NCBI GenBank assembly: GCA_963751695.1
Contig: CAVVVP010000009.1
Location: 124,001 to 188,000 of the forward strand
Direction: 5' to 3'
DNA from: SZUA-22 sp963751695
GTDB lineage: Bacteria > Bacteroidota > Ignavibacteria > Ignavibacteriales > Melioribacteraceae
DNA length: 64,000 bases
Part shown: one piece after another, positions 9,643 to 18,302 of the stretch
Position numbering within the stretch: the stretch's first letter is position 1
Layout of the letters: each line of letters starts with the position of its first letter
Translations under genes and position numbers: made by a program
The notes under the pieces: generated by a model
What the model was told of the DNA's origin: nothing
What the model saw: only the letters and a program-made list of their open reading frames with translations
Databases searched by the model: none

Positions 9643-11667
9643 ATGAAAAATCATCTAATTATGTTAAGCCTTGTATTCGCAACTGTAAATATTGCGCAAT
9701 CCAGAATTGAATTGCCAACATTCTTTTCTGATAATATGGTTCTACAAAGAAATTCTGAAGCAAATATTTGGGGAAAAGGAACTCCTCTTAAAACCATAAG
9801 TATTGAAGCAGACTGGGGTAATTCAGCTAGTACTGAAGTGCTAGATGATGGAACTTGGAAAACGAGAATTGAAACTCCAGATGCTGGAGGACCATATAAC
9901 CTAACAATTACTGATGGTATTGAAAAAGTTGTTATGAAAAATGTTCTGATAGGTGAAGTATGGCTCTGTTCCGGACAGTCAAATATGGAGATGCCCTTAG
10001 CAGGATGGCCACCAAATGATTTGATTGATAATTCAGAAGACGAAATAGCAGGTGCTAATTATTCAGATCTAAGACTCTTTACTGTTTCTAGGGCTCGTTC
10101 TGCTTCACCAATGGATGATGTTTTAGGAAACTGGCAAGAGTGTTCTCCTCAAAGTGTACAGGCGTTCAGTGCTACGGCCTATTTCTTTGGAAAAAAGATA
10201 TACGAGGAGTTGGGTATCCCAATAGGATTGATTCATACCAGCTGGGGAGGTACGCCTGCAGAAGCTTGGACAGAAATAAGCTATTTGAAAGATGTACCTG
10301 GATATGAAAATTTTGCATCCAGTCTGGATGAGATGAAGGCCAATCAAGACAAGTTTAATGAATGGCTTGATTCACATAAAACTATCGAGATTAAAGATAT
10401 GGATAGCCAAACCGAATTTGTTGATATAAATTTTGACGATGATCAATGTAGAACATCAGAATTTGATGATTCTGATTGGCACGAGATGGACCTCCCAACT
10501 AAATGGGAGCAAACTGATGTTGGTAATTTTGATGGAGTGATCTGGTTCAGAAAAACTATTTCAGTCCCGAATGATTGGAAAAATTCAGATCTTATACTTG
10601 AGCTTGGTCCAATTGATGATATGGATGTTGTATTTTTCAATGGAATAAAAATAGGAGCATATGAATCAATTGGTGGGTGGAATATTGATCGCAAGTATGA
10701 AATTTCTGGAGAATTATTGGAGAGTGGATCAAATATAATAGCGGTTCGAGTAATTGATGCTGGAGGTGGCGGAGGAATCTATGGAAAAGAAGAACAATTG
10801 AAAATCTATCCAGTAAACAAATCTGATAAAGCAATTTCAATAGCCGGAAGTTGGAAGTATTTGCCAGTTGCGGAATATCTTAATAACAAATTCTACTTAT
10901 ATGGTGTTGCAAAGAATACCTATTCAGCTAGACCAGCATTTGGTATCAGTGTTAACTCTCAATCACCAACAATGCTTTATAATGCCATGATAGCACCACT
11001 TGTTGGATATAATATAAGTGGGGCAATATGGTATCAGGGTGAGTCAAATGTTGGAAGAGCAGAACAATATAAAAAACTTTTCCCAGCAATGATCCAAAGT
11101 TGGAGAAACGCTTGGAGACAAGGAAAATTTCCATTCTATTTCGTTCAGATCGCTCCATACAATTATGCTGATCCAGACCATCCAGAATCTGCTGAACTCA
11201 GGGAATCACAACTTGCGGCTTTAGAGTTGGAAAATACGGGTGTAGCTGTCACACTTGATATTGGAATGGCTGATAATATCCATCCAGCTAATAAAAAAGA
11301 TGTTGGAGAAAGATTAGCTCTTTGGGCTCTTGCCAAAGATTATGGTAAAGCTAATTTGGTATATTCTGGTCCCATATATAAATCAATGGAAATAGATAAT
11401 AGTAAACTAATTCTTTCATTTGACCAAGTTGGAAGTGGACTAGCATCAAAGGAAAAATTTCTCTCTGGATTTACAATCGCAGGGAAAGATAAAAAGTTTG
11501 TTGAAGCAACTGCAGTAATTGAAAAAGATAAGGTAATTGTAACAGGTAAGAAGATCAAAGAACCAGTTGCTGTTCGTTACACTTGGAAAAACGTTCCCAA
11601 ATGCTCTCTATTTAATAAGGAAGGATTACCGGCCCCAACATTTAAAACAGATGATTGGAACAATTGA
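9643..11667 (+). CDS. SGNH-type sialate O-acetylesterase-like carbohydrate esterase with inserted jelly roll
   Basis: The 674-residue protein starts with a signal peptide (cleavage near residue 20, no lipobox). Block I has CSGQSNMEMP with nucleophile Ser113. WGGTPAEAWT and GAIWYQGESN (Glu467) follow, and the catalytic Asp-His pair lies in DNIHPANK (Asp544, His547). Residues about 255-385 form an inserted beta-jelly-roll domain (FDDSDWHEMDLP, VVFFNGIKIG) like the galactose-binding module seen in many SIAE-type esterases. It should remove O-acetyl groups from a glycan outside the cytoplasm. It follows the GH97 gene closely in the same operon. In such clusters the name sialate esterase is usually historical; a hemicellulose or algal glycan is more likely than sialic acid. 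Confidence 0.9.
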   Translation: MKNHLIMLSLVFATVNIAQSRIELPTFFSDNMVLQRNSEANIWGKGTPLKTISIEADWGNSASTEVLDDGTWKTRIETPDAGGPYNLTITDGIEKVVMKNVLIGEVWLCSGQSNMEMPLAGWPPNDLIDNSEDEIAGANYSDLRLFTVSRARSASPMDDVLGNWQECSPQSVQAFSATAYFFGKKIYEELGIPIGLIHTSWGGTPAEAWTEISYLKDVPGYENFASSLDEMKANQDKFNEWLDSHKTIEIKDMDSQTEFVDINFDDDQCRTSEFDDSDWHEMDLPTKWEQTDVGNFDGVIWFRKTISVPNDWKNSDLILELGPIDDMDVVFFNGIKIGAYESIGGWNIDRKYEISGELLESGSNIIAVRVIDAGGGGGIYGKEEQLKIYPVNKSDKAISIAGSWKYLPVAEYLNNKFYLYGVAKNTYSARPAFGISVNSQSPTMLYNAMIAPLVGYNISGAIWYQGESNVGRAEQYKKLFPAMIQSWRNAWRQGKFPFYFVQIAPYNYADPDHPESAELRESQLAALELENTGVAVTLDIGMADNIHPANKKDVGERLALWALAKDYGKANLVYSGPIYKSMEIDNSKLILSFDQVGSGLASKEKFLSGFTIAGKDKKFVEATAVIEKDKVIVTGKKIKEPVAVRYTWKNVPKCSLFNKEGLPAPTFKTDDWNN

Positions 11668-11925
11668 CTATTTGTATTTTAATTTATAACCAAGTATGAG
11701 CAGTCCCATTGGAAAAAGAAAGACTTGTGATAAAATAATTGCAGCATCAGAAGTTAGAATTCCATAAGTGAGCCACGAAAAATTGCTCATTGAAATAAGG
11801 ATGAATGAAGATAAAGAAAGACTCTTTGTATCTTTAGTTCGAATTGTTTGAATAACTTGGGGTAAAAATATTACAGCAGCTAGTGTTGCTGCCAAATATC
11901 CGACAATATCAGTTAAAAGTATCAT
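11668..11925 (-). CDS. SemiSWEET-type sugar transporter, PQ-loop family
   Basis: This 85-residue protein has three predicted transmembrane helices, the length of bacterial SemiSWEETs. The PQ motif occurs at the end of helix 1 (FLPQVIQTIRTK), followed by DTKSLSLSSF and SNFSWLTYGI. SemiSWEETs work as dimers and let mono- or disaccharides cross the inner membrane down a gradient. The gene converges on the acetylesterase with its stop immediately adjacent, and stands next to a sugar-degrading region, which fits a role in sugar movement. Substrate unknown. Confidence 0.85.
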   Translation of the reverse strand: MILLTDIVGYLAATLAAVIFLPQVIQTIRTKDTKSLSLSSFILISMSNFSWLTYGILTSDAAIILSQVFLFPMGLLILGYKLKYK

Positions 11926-12058
11926 ATCCAGATCAATAATTAATAATAAATATTTTATAATTAGCTACAAAGATAACGATAAATATTTTGATGCTTTTCT
12001 CCTAAATTATAATTTAGTAGGGTAAATAATAATTACAATTAGCAGTGGAATATAATTA

Positions 12059-12775
12059 ATGAAAAAATTGATGTTTAGTATCTATAATTTTATTGGAAAA
12101 ACTTATCTATCACCCATCTTAAATCTTGAGCAGAAAAAAAGACCATTCCCTTTTATAAACGAACGATCAACAGAATATGCTTTTACTCTTAAACATCTGC
12201 AAAATAAAGGAAGTGGGAAATTACTTGATGTAGGTCCTGGAAAATCATCTTGGCCTCATTTGCTTTCGAATTGCGGATTCGATGTTACTGCAATTGATAA
12301 AATTGATGGATACTGGAATAGCTTCTTTAACCGTCATTACAAGATTATAAATGACGACATTACTAATCCGAAACTTACTACTAAATTTCAATTTGCGACT
12401 TGTCTTAGCGTGCTCGAACATATTTTAGATCATATCTCTGCGATTAAAAATATCCACGATCTGCTTGAGGAGGGGGGATATCTTATATTAAGTTTTCCCT
12501 ATAACGAAGAGAATTATCACGAAGATATATATACTCATCCAGATGCTGGATTTGGAAAAGGCGGCAACTATATAACACAAGTATATTCAAGAAATGAGAT
12601 TAATGAGTGGATGCAGAATACAACATTTAAAATCGTTGAACAAGAGTTCTATAAAGTTTTTACAGGGGATTACTGGTCATTTGGTGAGCGAATTGTCCCA
12701 GTTGAAAAGGTTGAAAATACAGATTTACACCATCTTACTTGCATTCTTCTACAAAAAGAGAGTATTCGAAAGTGA
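12059..12775 (+). CDS. Class I SAM-dependent methyltransferase
   Basis: The 238-residue protein has a Rossmann-type methyltransferase core. Motif I is LLDVGPGKSSWP (about residue 56 on). VTAIDKID is the acidic end of strand 2, and CLSVLEHILDH and LEEGGYLILSFP are motifs II and III. No substrate-specific domain is recognisable. It is cytoplasmic, without signal or membrane helices. The downstream thioesterase gene overlaps its stop codon (GTGA), suggesting one transcript. The substrate could be a small molecule, lipid or glycan precursor. Confidence 0.8.
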   Translation: MKKLMFSIYNFIGKTYLSPILNLEQKKRPFPFINERSTEYAFTLKHLQNKGSGKLLDVGPGKSSWPHLLSNCGFDVTAIDKIDGYWNSFFNRHYKIINDDITNPKLTTKFQFATCLSVLEHILDHISAIKNIHDLLEEGGYLILSFPYNEENYHEDIYTHPDAGFGKGGNYITQVYSRNEINEWMQNTTFKIVEQEFYKVFTGDYWSFGERIVPVEKVENTDLHHLTCILLQKESIRK

Positions 12776-13191
12776 ATAATGAAGAAATGCATCAGCCTTA
12801 TGAAATTGAGATCAACGTACTGGAATCAGATATCGATCTGCTCGGTCACGTCAATAATGTAGTATATTTAAGGTGGGTACAAGATGCTGCTTTGGCTCAT
12901 TGGACTGCTGGTGCATCCAAAGAAGAACAGGAAAGTATTTATTGGGTTGTAACTCGCCACGAAATTGACTATAAAAGATCAGCTATGAAGGGTGACACAA
13001 TAATTGCAAAAACTTGGATTGGTTCTGCCGAAAAATGGTCTTTTGAAAGGCTTACTGAATTGAGGAGAAAATCTGATAATAAAGTTTTAGCTAATGCAAG
13101 AACATTTTGGTGCCCGATAAACTCGATAAGTAGAAGACCAATTAATTTAACTGATGAGCACTATAGAAGGTTTTCAACAAACTTTGATTAA
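12772..13191 (+). CDS. Acyl-CoA thioesterase, 4HBT hot-dog fold
   Basis: The protein shows the YbgC/FadM-type hot-dog signature: DIDLLGHVNNVVYLRW, in which Asp is the usual catalytic residue, then IDYKRSAMKGDTI and RRKSDNKVLANART. It should hydrolyse acyl-CoA thioesters in the cytoplasm. I chose the GTG at 12772, which overlaps the TGA of the methyltransferase, giving 139 residues; an upstream ATG at 12739 would overlap the previous gene by 37 bp, and an ATG at 12787 is also possible. A purine-rich stretch (AAAGAGAG) sits about 10 nt upstream of the GTG. Confidence 0.82.
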   Translation: MNNEEMHQPYEIEINVLESDIDLLGHVNNVVYLRWVQDAALAHWTAGASKEEQESIYWVVTRHEIDYKRSAMKGDTIIAKTWIGSAEKWSFERLTELRRKSDNKVLANARTFWCPINSISRRPINLTDEHYRRFSTNFD

Positions 13192-13218
13192 TTGTGCAAT
13201 CATGTTTTTGAAAATTTA

Positions 13219-14268
13219 TTAAAGCCATTTTTTCTTTCTTATAAAGAAGATCATGAAAACCGCTATTAAAATCATCACGCCCCACACCGTAAAATAACCG
13301 TATTTCCAACCTAATTCAGGCATTATCTCAAAGTTCATTCCATAAATTCCTGCAACAAAAGTAAGGGGTATAAATATAGTGGCAACAATGGTCAGCATTT
13401 TCATTATTTCATTCATACTATTACTGATATTGTTTTCATTCAAATCAATCAAACTTCTAATTGTACTAGTGAATGATTCTTGTAGCTGTAGAAGTTCATT
13501 GATATGATCATAAGTATCTCTGAAATAAATCTGATTTGCTGGTTCAATGAAACTACCCCCCAAATCTACTATCTCCTTAACTGCCTCTCTTAATGGGTAT
13601 ATCCCTTTTCTAACGAAATTGTTTTTTTTACTTATTTCGTAAATATCTTGAATTCTATTTTCCTTTTTATCAGATATTAATTTATCTTCAAGAGAATTTA
13701 TCTCTTCTCTAATTTCCTCAAAAAAAGTATAATAACTGTCAACAAAAGCATCTAGAAGAACAAAGAACATATAGTCAGCTTTTTTAAATCGTGCTTTTCC
13801 TTTTGCTTGACTGATTCTGTCAATTTTTTTTTCAAGAAGATCATTCTGATATTCCTGAAATGAAATAACTAAATTTTTCTTTAATAATACGGAACAATGG
13901 TTTTGGATGACACTCTCTCCATTAATAAAGTGATTTTTAAGGATGCACAATATTGTGTCATCATGTTCTTCAAACTTAGGAATGTGGTTCATATTGAAAA
14001 TGTCTTCGGCAATAATATTATGTATTCCAATCGAATTGATTATTTCCATAATCAATTTATCATTCTCGAAACCAGAGATTTCTATCCAGTTTATTTTCTT
14101 TTCGTCAATGACAAGATCAGATAAATTCTTTATCTCTCTTTCATTGAAAGATTTTTCATCGTATTGATATAGCAATATTTTTGTAGGGTTAACTTTATCT
14201 CCACTATAAACAATTGCTCCAGGGGGGAGTCCAACTTTACCATCAAGTTTTTTATTCAAATATCGCAT
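13219..14268 (-). CDS. corA: CorA-family magnesium/cobalt channel
   Basis: The 349-residue protein has the long cytoplasmic alpha/beta plus helical funnel of CorA and two C-terminal membrane helices (about residues 290-308 and 326-346). The selectivity loop YGMNFE between them carries the invariant Gly-Met-Asn at 310-312. The extreme C-terminus is basic (FIRKKKWL), as usual. It should form a homopentameric channel for Mg2+ uptake across the inner membrane. The gene is single and converges on the thioesterase gene with a 27-bp gap. No riboswitch-like leader was recognised upstream. Confidence 0.95.
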   Translation of the reverse strand: MRYLNKKLDGKVGLPPGAIVYSGDKVNPTKILLYQYDEKSFNEREIKNLSDLVIDEKKINWIEISGFENDKLIMEIINSIGIHNIIAEDIFNMNHIPKFEEHDDTILCILKNHFINGESVIQNHCSVLLKKNLVISFQEYQNDLLEKKIDRISQAKGKARFKKADYMFFVLLDAFVDSYYTFFEEIREEINSLEDKLISDKKENRIQDIYEISKKNNFVRKGIYPLREAVKEIVDLGGSFIEPANQIYFRDTYDHINELLQLQESFTSTIRSLIDLNENNISNSMNEIMKMLTIVATIFIPLTFVAGIYGMNFEIMPELGWKYGYFTVWGVMILIAVFMIFFIRKKKWL

Positions 14269-14534
14269 ATTTCATATTCCTTAAAAATTTTCGCGTAAAA
14301 CGATAAATTATTTTTCCCGGCTTGCTGTATTATATTATTGCAAATATAAACAATAAGCAAATAAACTTGCTTAATTATGAGAATTTATTGACGCCAATTG
14401 TGCCTTATAGCTCTATGTACAAGTTAAAAAAACAACCTGTATTGTTGGGAATTGGAGTAGACATAACAAAATTTCTTTTCGATCTAAAATTTGAGTAGTC
14501 ATTAAAAATTAATGCTTTTAAATGTTTCCCGACA

Positions 14535-14838
14535 ATGCTATTTGCCATCAGTTAACTCATGTGACTTTTCATTGATGGGCATACCAAATTCTTGTAATTT
14601 TAACTGAGAACAAAAATCATATACTTAATGAATCACTCACAATCAAATACAATAATCTTTCATCAGAAACAGAATCAGTTTAACTTTTTAGTAAAATTAC
14701 CAAATAAAATTGGGTCAGTTGATATTAAGACTAAGGTGTATAAAAGATTTAAAAATTCATCCTTTGGAGAAAAAAATCCATTTTCTTATTTTTACAACGC
14801 ATCCTTAGCTCAGTTGGCCAGAGCAGTTGACTCTTAAT
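14535..14838. repeat. 304-bp direct repeat, left copy (DR-L)
   Basis: This block is identical to 24629-24932 except for one base (G at 14544 against A at 24638). It holds 264 bp of tRNA upstream sequence and the first 40 bases of a tRNA-Lys gene. The two copies diverge exactly after CTCTTAAT in the anticodon loop: here the sequence goes on TTGGACC, in the right copy CAATTGG completes the tRNA. It marks the left boundary of the integrated element. An open frame of 69 codons inside both copies is not supported as a gene. Confidence 0.93.
14799..14838 (+). pseudogene. 5' half of tRNA-Lys(CTT), truncated in the anticodon arm
   Basis: The acceptor 5' strand, D arm and anticodon stem and loop up to CTCTTAAT match the intact tRNA-Lys at 24893-24966. 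The 3' half is missing and is replaced by element DNA. It cannot fold to a tRNA. Confidence 0.9.
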
Positions 14839-14902
14839 TTGGACCAGGAGACTTATGGAAGCAAAACATATCACTAAAATTAGTCCATTTTTAATGGAAA
14901 TG

Positions 14903-14933
14903 AAGCCACTGAGAACCCCAGTGGCTTTCTTTT
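14903..14933 (+). terminator. Hairpin with T-run near the left edge of the element
   Basis: AAGCCACT at 14903-14910 pairs with AGTGGCTT at 14920-14927 and is followed by TCTTTTT. It would stop transcription coming from the truncated tRNA promoter before the integrase gene. Confidence 0.75.
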
Positions 14934-15002
14934 TATCAGCTAAAAAGCTCCTATTTATCAGTTTTAACGAAATCAGAAACCAAATCACAAACTTAAAGGA
15001 GC

Positions 15003-16022
15003 ATGAAGACTATGTATCTATCTAAGAACAAAAAATCTGGCATATGGTTTGTTTATTACAGAAAAGAGAATTCTGCTAGGACAAGAATATCTTGCAGAAC
15101 CCGTATCAAAAGAGAGGCCAACCAGTTTCTAAAGGACTTTGAAAAGAAGAAGAAAAGAAGTGAAGAGTTTACTGATATTTCTTTGGGGGATTTTAGAGAC
15201 AAGTATTTAGAGGCAATCAAGGTTACCCATACCATTGGTAGTTTCAAAGGTTACAAAACATGCATTGACAAATTTGTAGATCATATTGGGGAGAGGGTAT
15301 TACTAAAGAACATCAAGAGAATTAATGCTGAGTCATTCATATTGAAAACTCAAGAAAAGTCAAAGACTTTGGCATCACTTGAAGTAAGGACTTTAAAAGC
15401 ATTTTTCAATAGGGGAATAGCTTGGTCTATGGTAGAGGTCAATCCATTCAAGGGAATTAAAGTAAGAGTGCCAAAAAACAGCCCATTATTCTTGACATTG
15501 GAACAGCTTCAACTTGTTTTAGAGAATGAGCCAATGGAGTATTACAGAAAGATATATATATTTCAATTTTACACAGGTTTGAGAATCTCAGAATCACTAA
15601 ATCTTGATTGGTCAGATATCAACTTTGAGACAAATGAGATCAAGGTAACAAACAAAGAGAACTTTACAACCAAGAGTAAGAAAGAAAGGGTAGTTCCATT
15701 TAGGGAGAGAGTTAAAGAAATATTGCATTCATTTAAGGTAGAGAATTCAAATCAAAGTCATAGGGTATTTGATAGAGAGGGGAGAACAACAAGTTTATCA
15801 TATATTTCACATAGATTTAAGGCTGCTGTTAGAAAGGCTGGACTAGATGGAAAATTGCACCTCCATAGCACAAGGCATTCATTTGCATCAAGGCTTGTTC
15901 AGAATGGGGCAGATTTGTATTCAGTGAAAGAACTTCTTGGCCATGCAAACATCACAACAACACAAATCTATAGTCATCTCACAAAAAAGAATTTAAGAGA
16001 AGCAGTAGAATTGTTGGACTGA
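15003..16022 (+). CDS. Tyrosine recombinase / integrase
   Basis: The 339-residue protein has an N-terminal SAM-like core-binding domain and a C-terminal catalytic domain. The catalytic residues are visible: Arg194 (TGLRISESL), His288-x2-Arg291 (HSTRHSF), LLGHANI, and nucleophile Tyr323 (TTQIYSHL). A good ribosome binding site AAAGGAGC lies directly before the ATG. It should catalyse integration and excision at the tRNA-Lys anticodon-loop site whose copy lies 164 bp upstream. It is transcribed away from the att site. The N-terminal arm-binding domain looks short (GIWFVYYRKENSART), as in plasmid or phage integrases of Bacteroidota relatives. Confidence 0.95.
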   Translation: MKTMYLSKNKKSGIWFVYYRKENSARTRISCRTRIKREANQFLKDFEKKKKRSEEFTDISLGDFRDKYLEAIKVTHTIGSFKGYKTCIDKFVDHIGERVLLKNIKRINAESFILKTQEKSKTLASLEVRTLKAFFNRGIAWSMVEVNPFKGIKVRVPKNSPLFLTLEQLQLVLENEPMEYYRKIYIFQFYTGLRISESLNLDWSDINFETNEIKVTNKENFTTKSKKERVVPFRERVKEILHSFKVENSNQSHRVFDREGRTTSLSYISHRFKAAVRKAGLDGKLHLHSTRHSFASRLVQNGADLYSVKELLGHANITTTQIYSHLTKKNLREAVELLD

Positions 16023-16046
16023 TATTTATGAATTCATTTTTGTTCT

Positions 16047-16267
16047 TCAACCTAATTCAATGTTTCTGTATTTAGAAATATCTAGTCCAAATATTTGACC
16101 TAGCTCAATCCCTTTTTGCAGACCTTCGTTTGAAGGCATATGATAAATACCAATTGCCGCACCCACTAAAGCACCCCTTTGATGGATGATTCCCCAGTTA
16201 GTTCTGTGATTGTTTATTAGGGTGTTGATATCAGTTGCAAAATCTCTTTTTGATAAGTAACTATTCT
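16047..16267 (-). pseudogene. Small unrecognised coding fragment without a standard start
   Basis: The minus strand encodes about 65 residues including GALVGAAIGIYHMPSNEG and GIELGQIFGLD, ending in a TGA at 16047-16049. The sequence is protein-like, but the frame opens just after a stop codon and has no ATG, GTG or TTG near its beginning. It follows the HTH gene directly on the same strand and its first codons touch that gene's stop. It is either a decayed gene, a frameshifted extension of the HTH gene, or a gene with an unusual start. I do not recognise the family. Confidence 0.4.
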
Positions 16268-16273
16268 TACTTA

Positions 16274-16723
16274 TTAATTTTTAAACTTGTTGAATTTTTG
16301 GCTGGTGAATCGCGCATATGAATCATTAACAAGTTGATAATCTTCCAGAAACTTCTGATCAATAAAGAACAATTTAACATCAACCATTAGAGCAATTGCA
16401 AATTTAACTAATGTTTCATATTTGAAATCTACTTCTCCATTTCCAATTTTTCTGATTCGCTTTCCATCAATACCGGTTAAACTTTGAACCATATTCTGGG
16501 TGAATAATTGAGAAAGATATGCTAATGTAATATTATTCCCGACAGCCTCTCTTGTAATACTCAAATTTCTAGAAGCATTAACCACTTTGATTAGTTTGCC
16601 AAGTCTTAGTTCTAAATACTGAACCGATGCATTATTTGATAGATAGTTTACGTCATTTAGAAATTTATTCCATTCTTGTTTTCTTTCTGCTTTAGTCGGA
16701 TTAGGGATTTTTAGAAGGCTCAT
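16274..16723 (-). CDS. Helix-turn-helix protein of the element, putative regulator
   Basis: The 149-residue protein has a region at about residues 80-120 (QSLTGIDGKRIRKIGNGEVDF then TLVKFAIALMV) that looks like an Xre-type helix-turn-helix, preceded by a helical segment. There are no membrane helices. A GGAG site precedes the ATG. It is divergent from the RepA-like gene, with which it shares a short intergenic region, so it may control copy number or integration. Family assignment is by pattern only. Confidence 0.5.
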   Translation of the reverse strand: MSLLKIPNPTKAERKQEWNKFLNDVNYLSNNASVQYLELRLGKLIKVVNASRNLSITREAVGNNITLAYLSQLFTQNMVQSLTGIDGKRIRKIGNGEVDFKYETLVKFAIALMVDVKLFFIDQKFLEDYQLVNDSYARFTSQKFNKFKN

Positions 16724-16855
16724 TTTTTCTCCAAAAAATTGTTAATCGTTAAAACCTATTTGCAGCCCCGAAAATGTTTCATATCAGAATACGTATATGG
16801 AAAATCGCATCACCTTTTAAAGGTTAATAATTTTCTAATAAAAATGGAGAAAAAA

Positions 16856-17911
16856 ATGAAGAAAAAAGAAAGACCACCTAACGGTGGTGAAAAACCAGAT
16901 TCGAATAATGATGAAGTCACTAATTCGAAAAAGGTTATCAAGAGTTCTATGAGTAAAAAGGAACTCACATTACAAACTGGAAGTGACTTGGTAAACAAAA
17001 CATTTCCAGACATCAATTGGACCATTGAAGGTCTAATGCCCCCAGGCCTAACGATTATGGCCGGGCCGCCCAAACAAGGCAAAAGCTGGCTGGCATTGAA
17101 CATTGCCGTTTGGGTAAGCACTGGTACTGATGTTTTAAATCAGTACCCAACAAACAAAGGTAAGGTATTATATCTTGCTTTTGAAGATAGTGAACGTCGA
17201 TTGAATGATCGACTCAGAAAGATCTTAGATGCCTATGAACTTGATGGAGAAGTGTTAGAAAATATGCTTCTTCCAGAGAGTCTTAAATTCTCTAAGATCA
17301 ATCAAGATGGCTTAAATGATATCATTGATATCATTCGGGCTCATGAAGACCTAAGAGTGGTCGTCATTGATACTTTTGGTGCTGCTTTTGCTGTTGAAAA
17401 AGAGTATCGAGGAAATGCCTTTCATGCTGACTATGCTATGATTGGCGAATTGCAAGAATTAGCACAGGAGTTAGATGTTTCAGTGCTTCTCTTGCACCAT
17501 ACTCGTAAAGCAAAAAGCGAGTCAACTTTTGAAAACATTTTGGGGACAGTTGGTGTTATTGCTGCTCCAGATACCTTAATGGTTTTCAGAAAGATGAACA
17601 AAAAGGACATGCTCTACATTACAGGTAGAGATATCGAAAACTCAGAGCATGTGCTGGAGTTCAATAGTGACACATTTATGTGGCACATTTCAGCTGAGGA
17701 AGTTGATCAGCTAAACAAAGAGCGAAAAGAGGTATATGACTGCTTCGGTGGTGATTATGACCTTGAACTTAAAACCGGTGACATTGCCGCCCGTTTAGGT
17801 AAAAGTCGCTCAAATATCAGCAAACTGCTAAGTAAGTTAGTTGCTGATGGGCTGATTGAAAAAGCTGGTTATGGTAAGTACAAGCTATTCAATAAAGAAG
17901 AAAGCAAGTAG
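16856..17911 (+). CDS. RepA-like hexameric helicase / AAA ATPase with C-terminal winged helix
   Basis: I chose the ATG at 16856 because GGAG lies 6 nt upstream; in-frame ATGs at 16844 and further up are less likely. The 351-residue protein has a RecA-like fold: Walker A GPPKQGKS (residues 70-77), RVVVIDTFG with Asp172 as Walker B, and VLLLHHTRK. This pattern is typical of the plasmid RepA / AAA_25 helicase family. The last 60 residues (GDIAARLGKSRSNISKLLSKL) form a winged-helix DNA-binding domain. It should unwind DNA at the element's replication origin or act with the host primosome. A block of nested inverted repeats begins 76 bp downstream and is a candidate origin. No primase gene is seen within this element. 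Confidence 0.82.
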   Translation: MKKKERPPNGGEKPDSNNDEVTNSKKVIKSSMSKKELTLQTGSDLVNKTFPDINWTIEGLMPPGLTIMAGPPKQGKSWLALNIAVWVSTGTDVLNQYPTNKGKVLYLAFEDSERRLNDRLRKILDAYELDGEVLENMLLPESLKFSKINQDGLNDIIDIIRAHEDLRVVVIDTFGAAFAVEKEYRGNAFHADYAMIGELQELAQELDVSVLLLHHTRKAKSESTFENILGTVGVIAAPDTLMVFRKMNKKDMLYITGRDIENSEHVLEFNSDTFMWHISAEEVDQLNKERKEVYDCFGGDYDLELKTGDIAARLGKSRSNISKLLSKLVADGLIEKAGYGKYKLFNKEESK

Positions 17912-17986
17912 TTACCATATACACAGTTAAACTGGTTGAACTAGTGAAAGTGTGTTAAATAGATTTGACGACTAAACTACAATCAA

Positions 17987-18292
17987 AGTAGTAAAAGTGG
18001 TCAAACTATTTATTCATATCTTCATACTAATTTGATAGCCTGGTTATTCTACGATTATTTTAGTAGCACCCCAAGGGGTGACTAAAACAATGGATTCAGA
18101 TATCGCAAGCGATATCTTCATTTGTTAAGAGATTTAACTAAAAAATATATTTGTTTTTATTTTTTTAACTAATCATTAGGGGTTACTGTTTTTCAAGTAA
18201 CCCCCGTCATTTTACCCGAAACCTTTAGGTGAGGGTAAATGACAAGAATCAATAATTAATTTTAATTTTCTACATTAACCACTTTTACTACT
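17987..18292. repeat. Nested inverted-repeat block, possible origin or structured RNA
   Basis: A 15-bp inverted repeat (AGTAGTAAAAGTGGT at 17987-18001, its complement at 18278-18292) encloses four further hairpins: 18067-18080 (CACCCCAAGGGGTG), 18098-18117 (AGATATCGC / GCGATATCT), 18179-18204 (GGGGTTACT / AGTAACCCC) and 18206-18243 (GTCATTTTACCC / GGGTAAATGAC with an inner ACCT/AGGT). There is no open frame. Its place just after a RepA-like helicase gene fits a replication origin or single-strand initiation sites. Confidence 0.6.
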
Positions 18293-18302
18293 TTTACCAC
18301 TC

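Noticed and set aside
14628..14837. 69-codon open frame repeated identically at 24722-24931
   Set aside because: It lies wholly in the duplicated tRNA upstream region and runs into the tRNA itself, with no ribosome binding site; identity comes from the repeat, not from selection on a protein.
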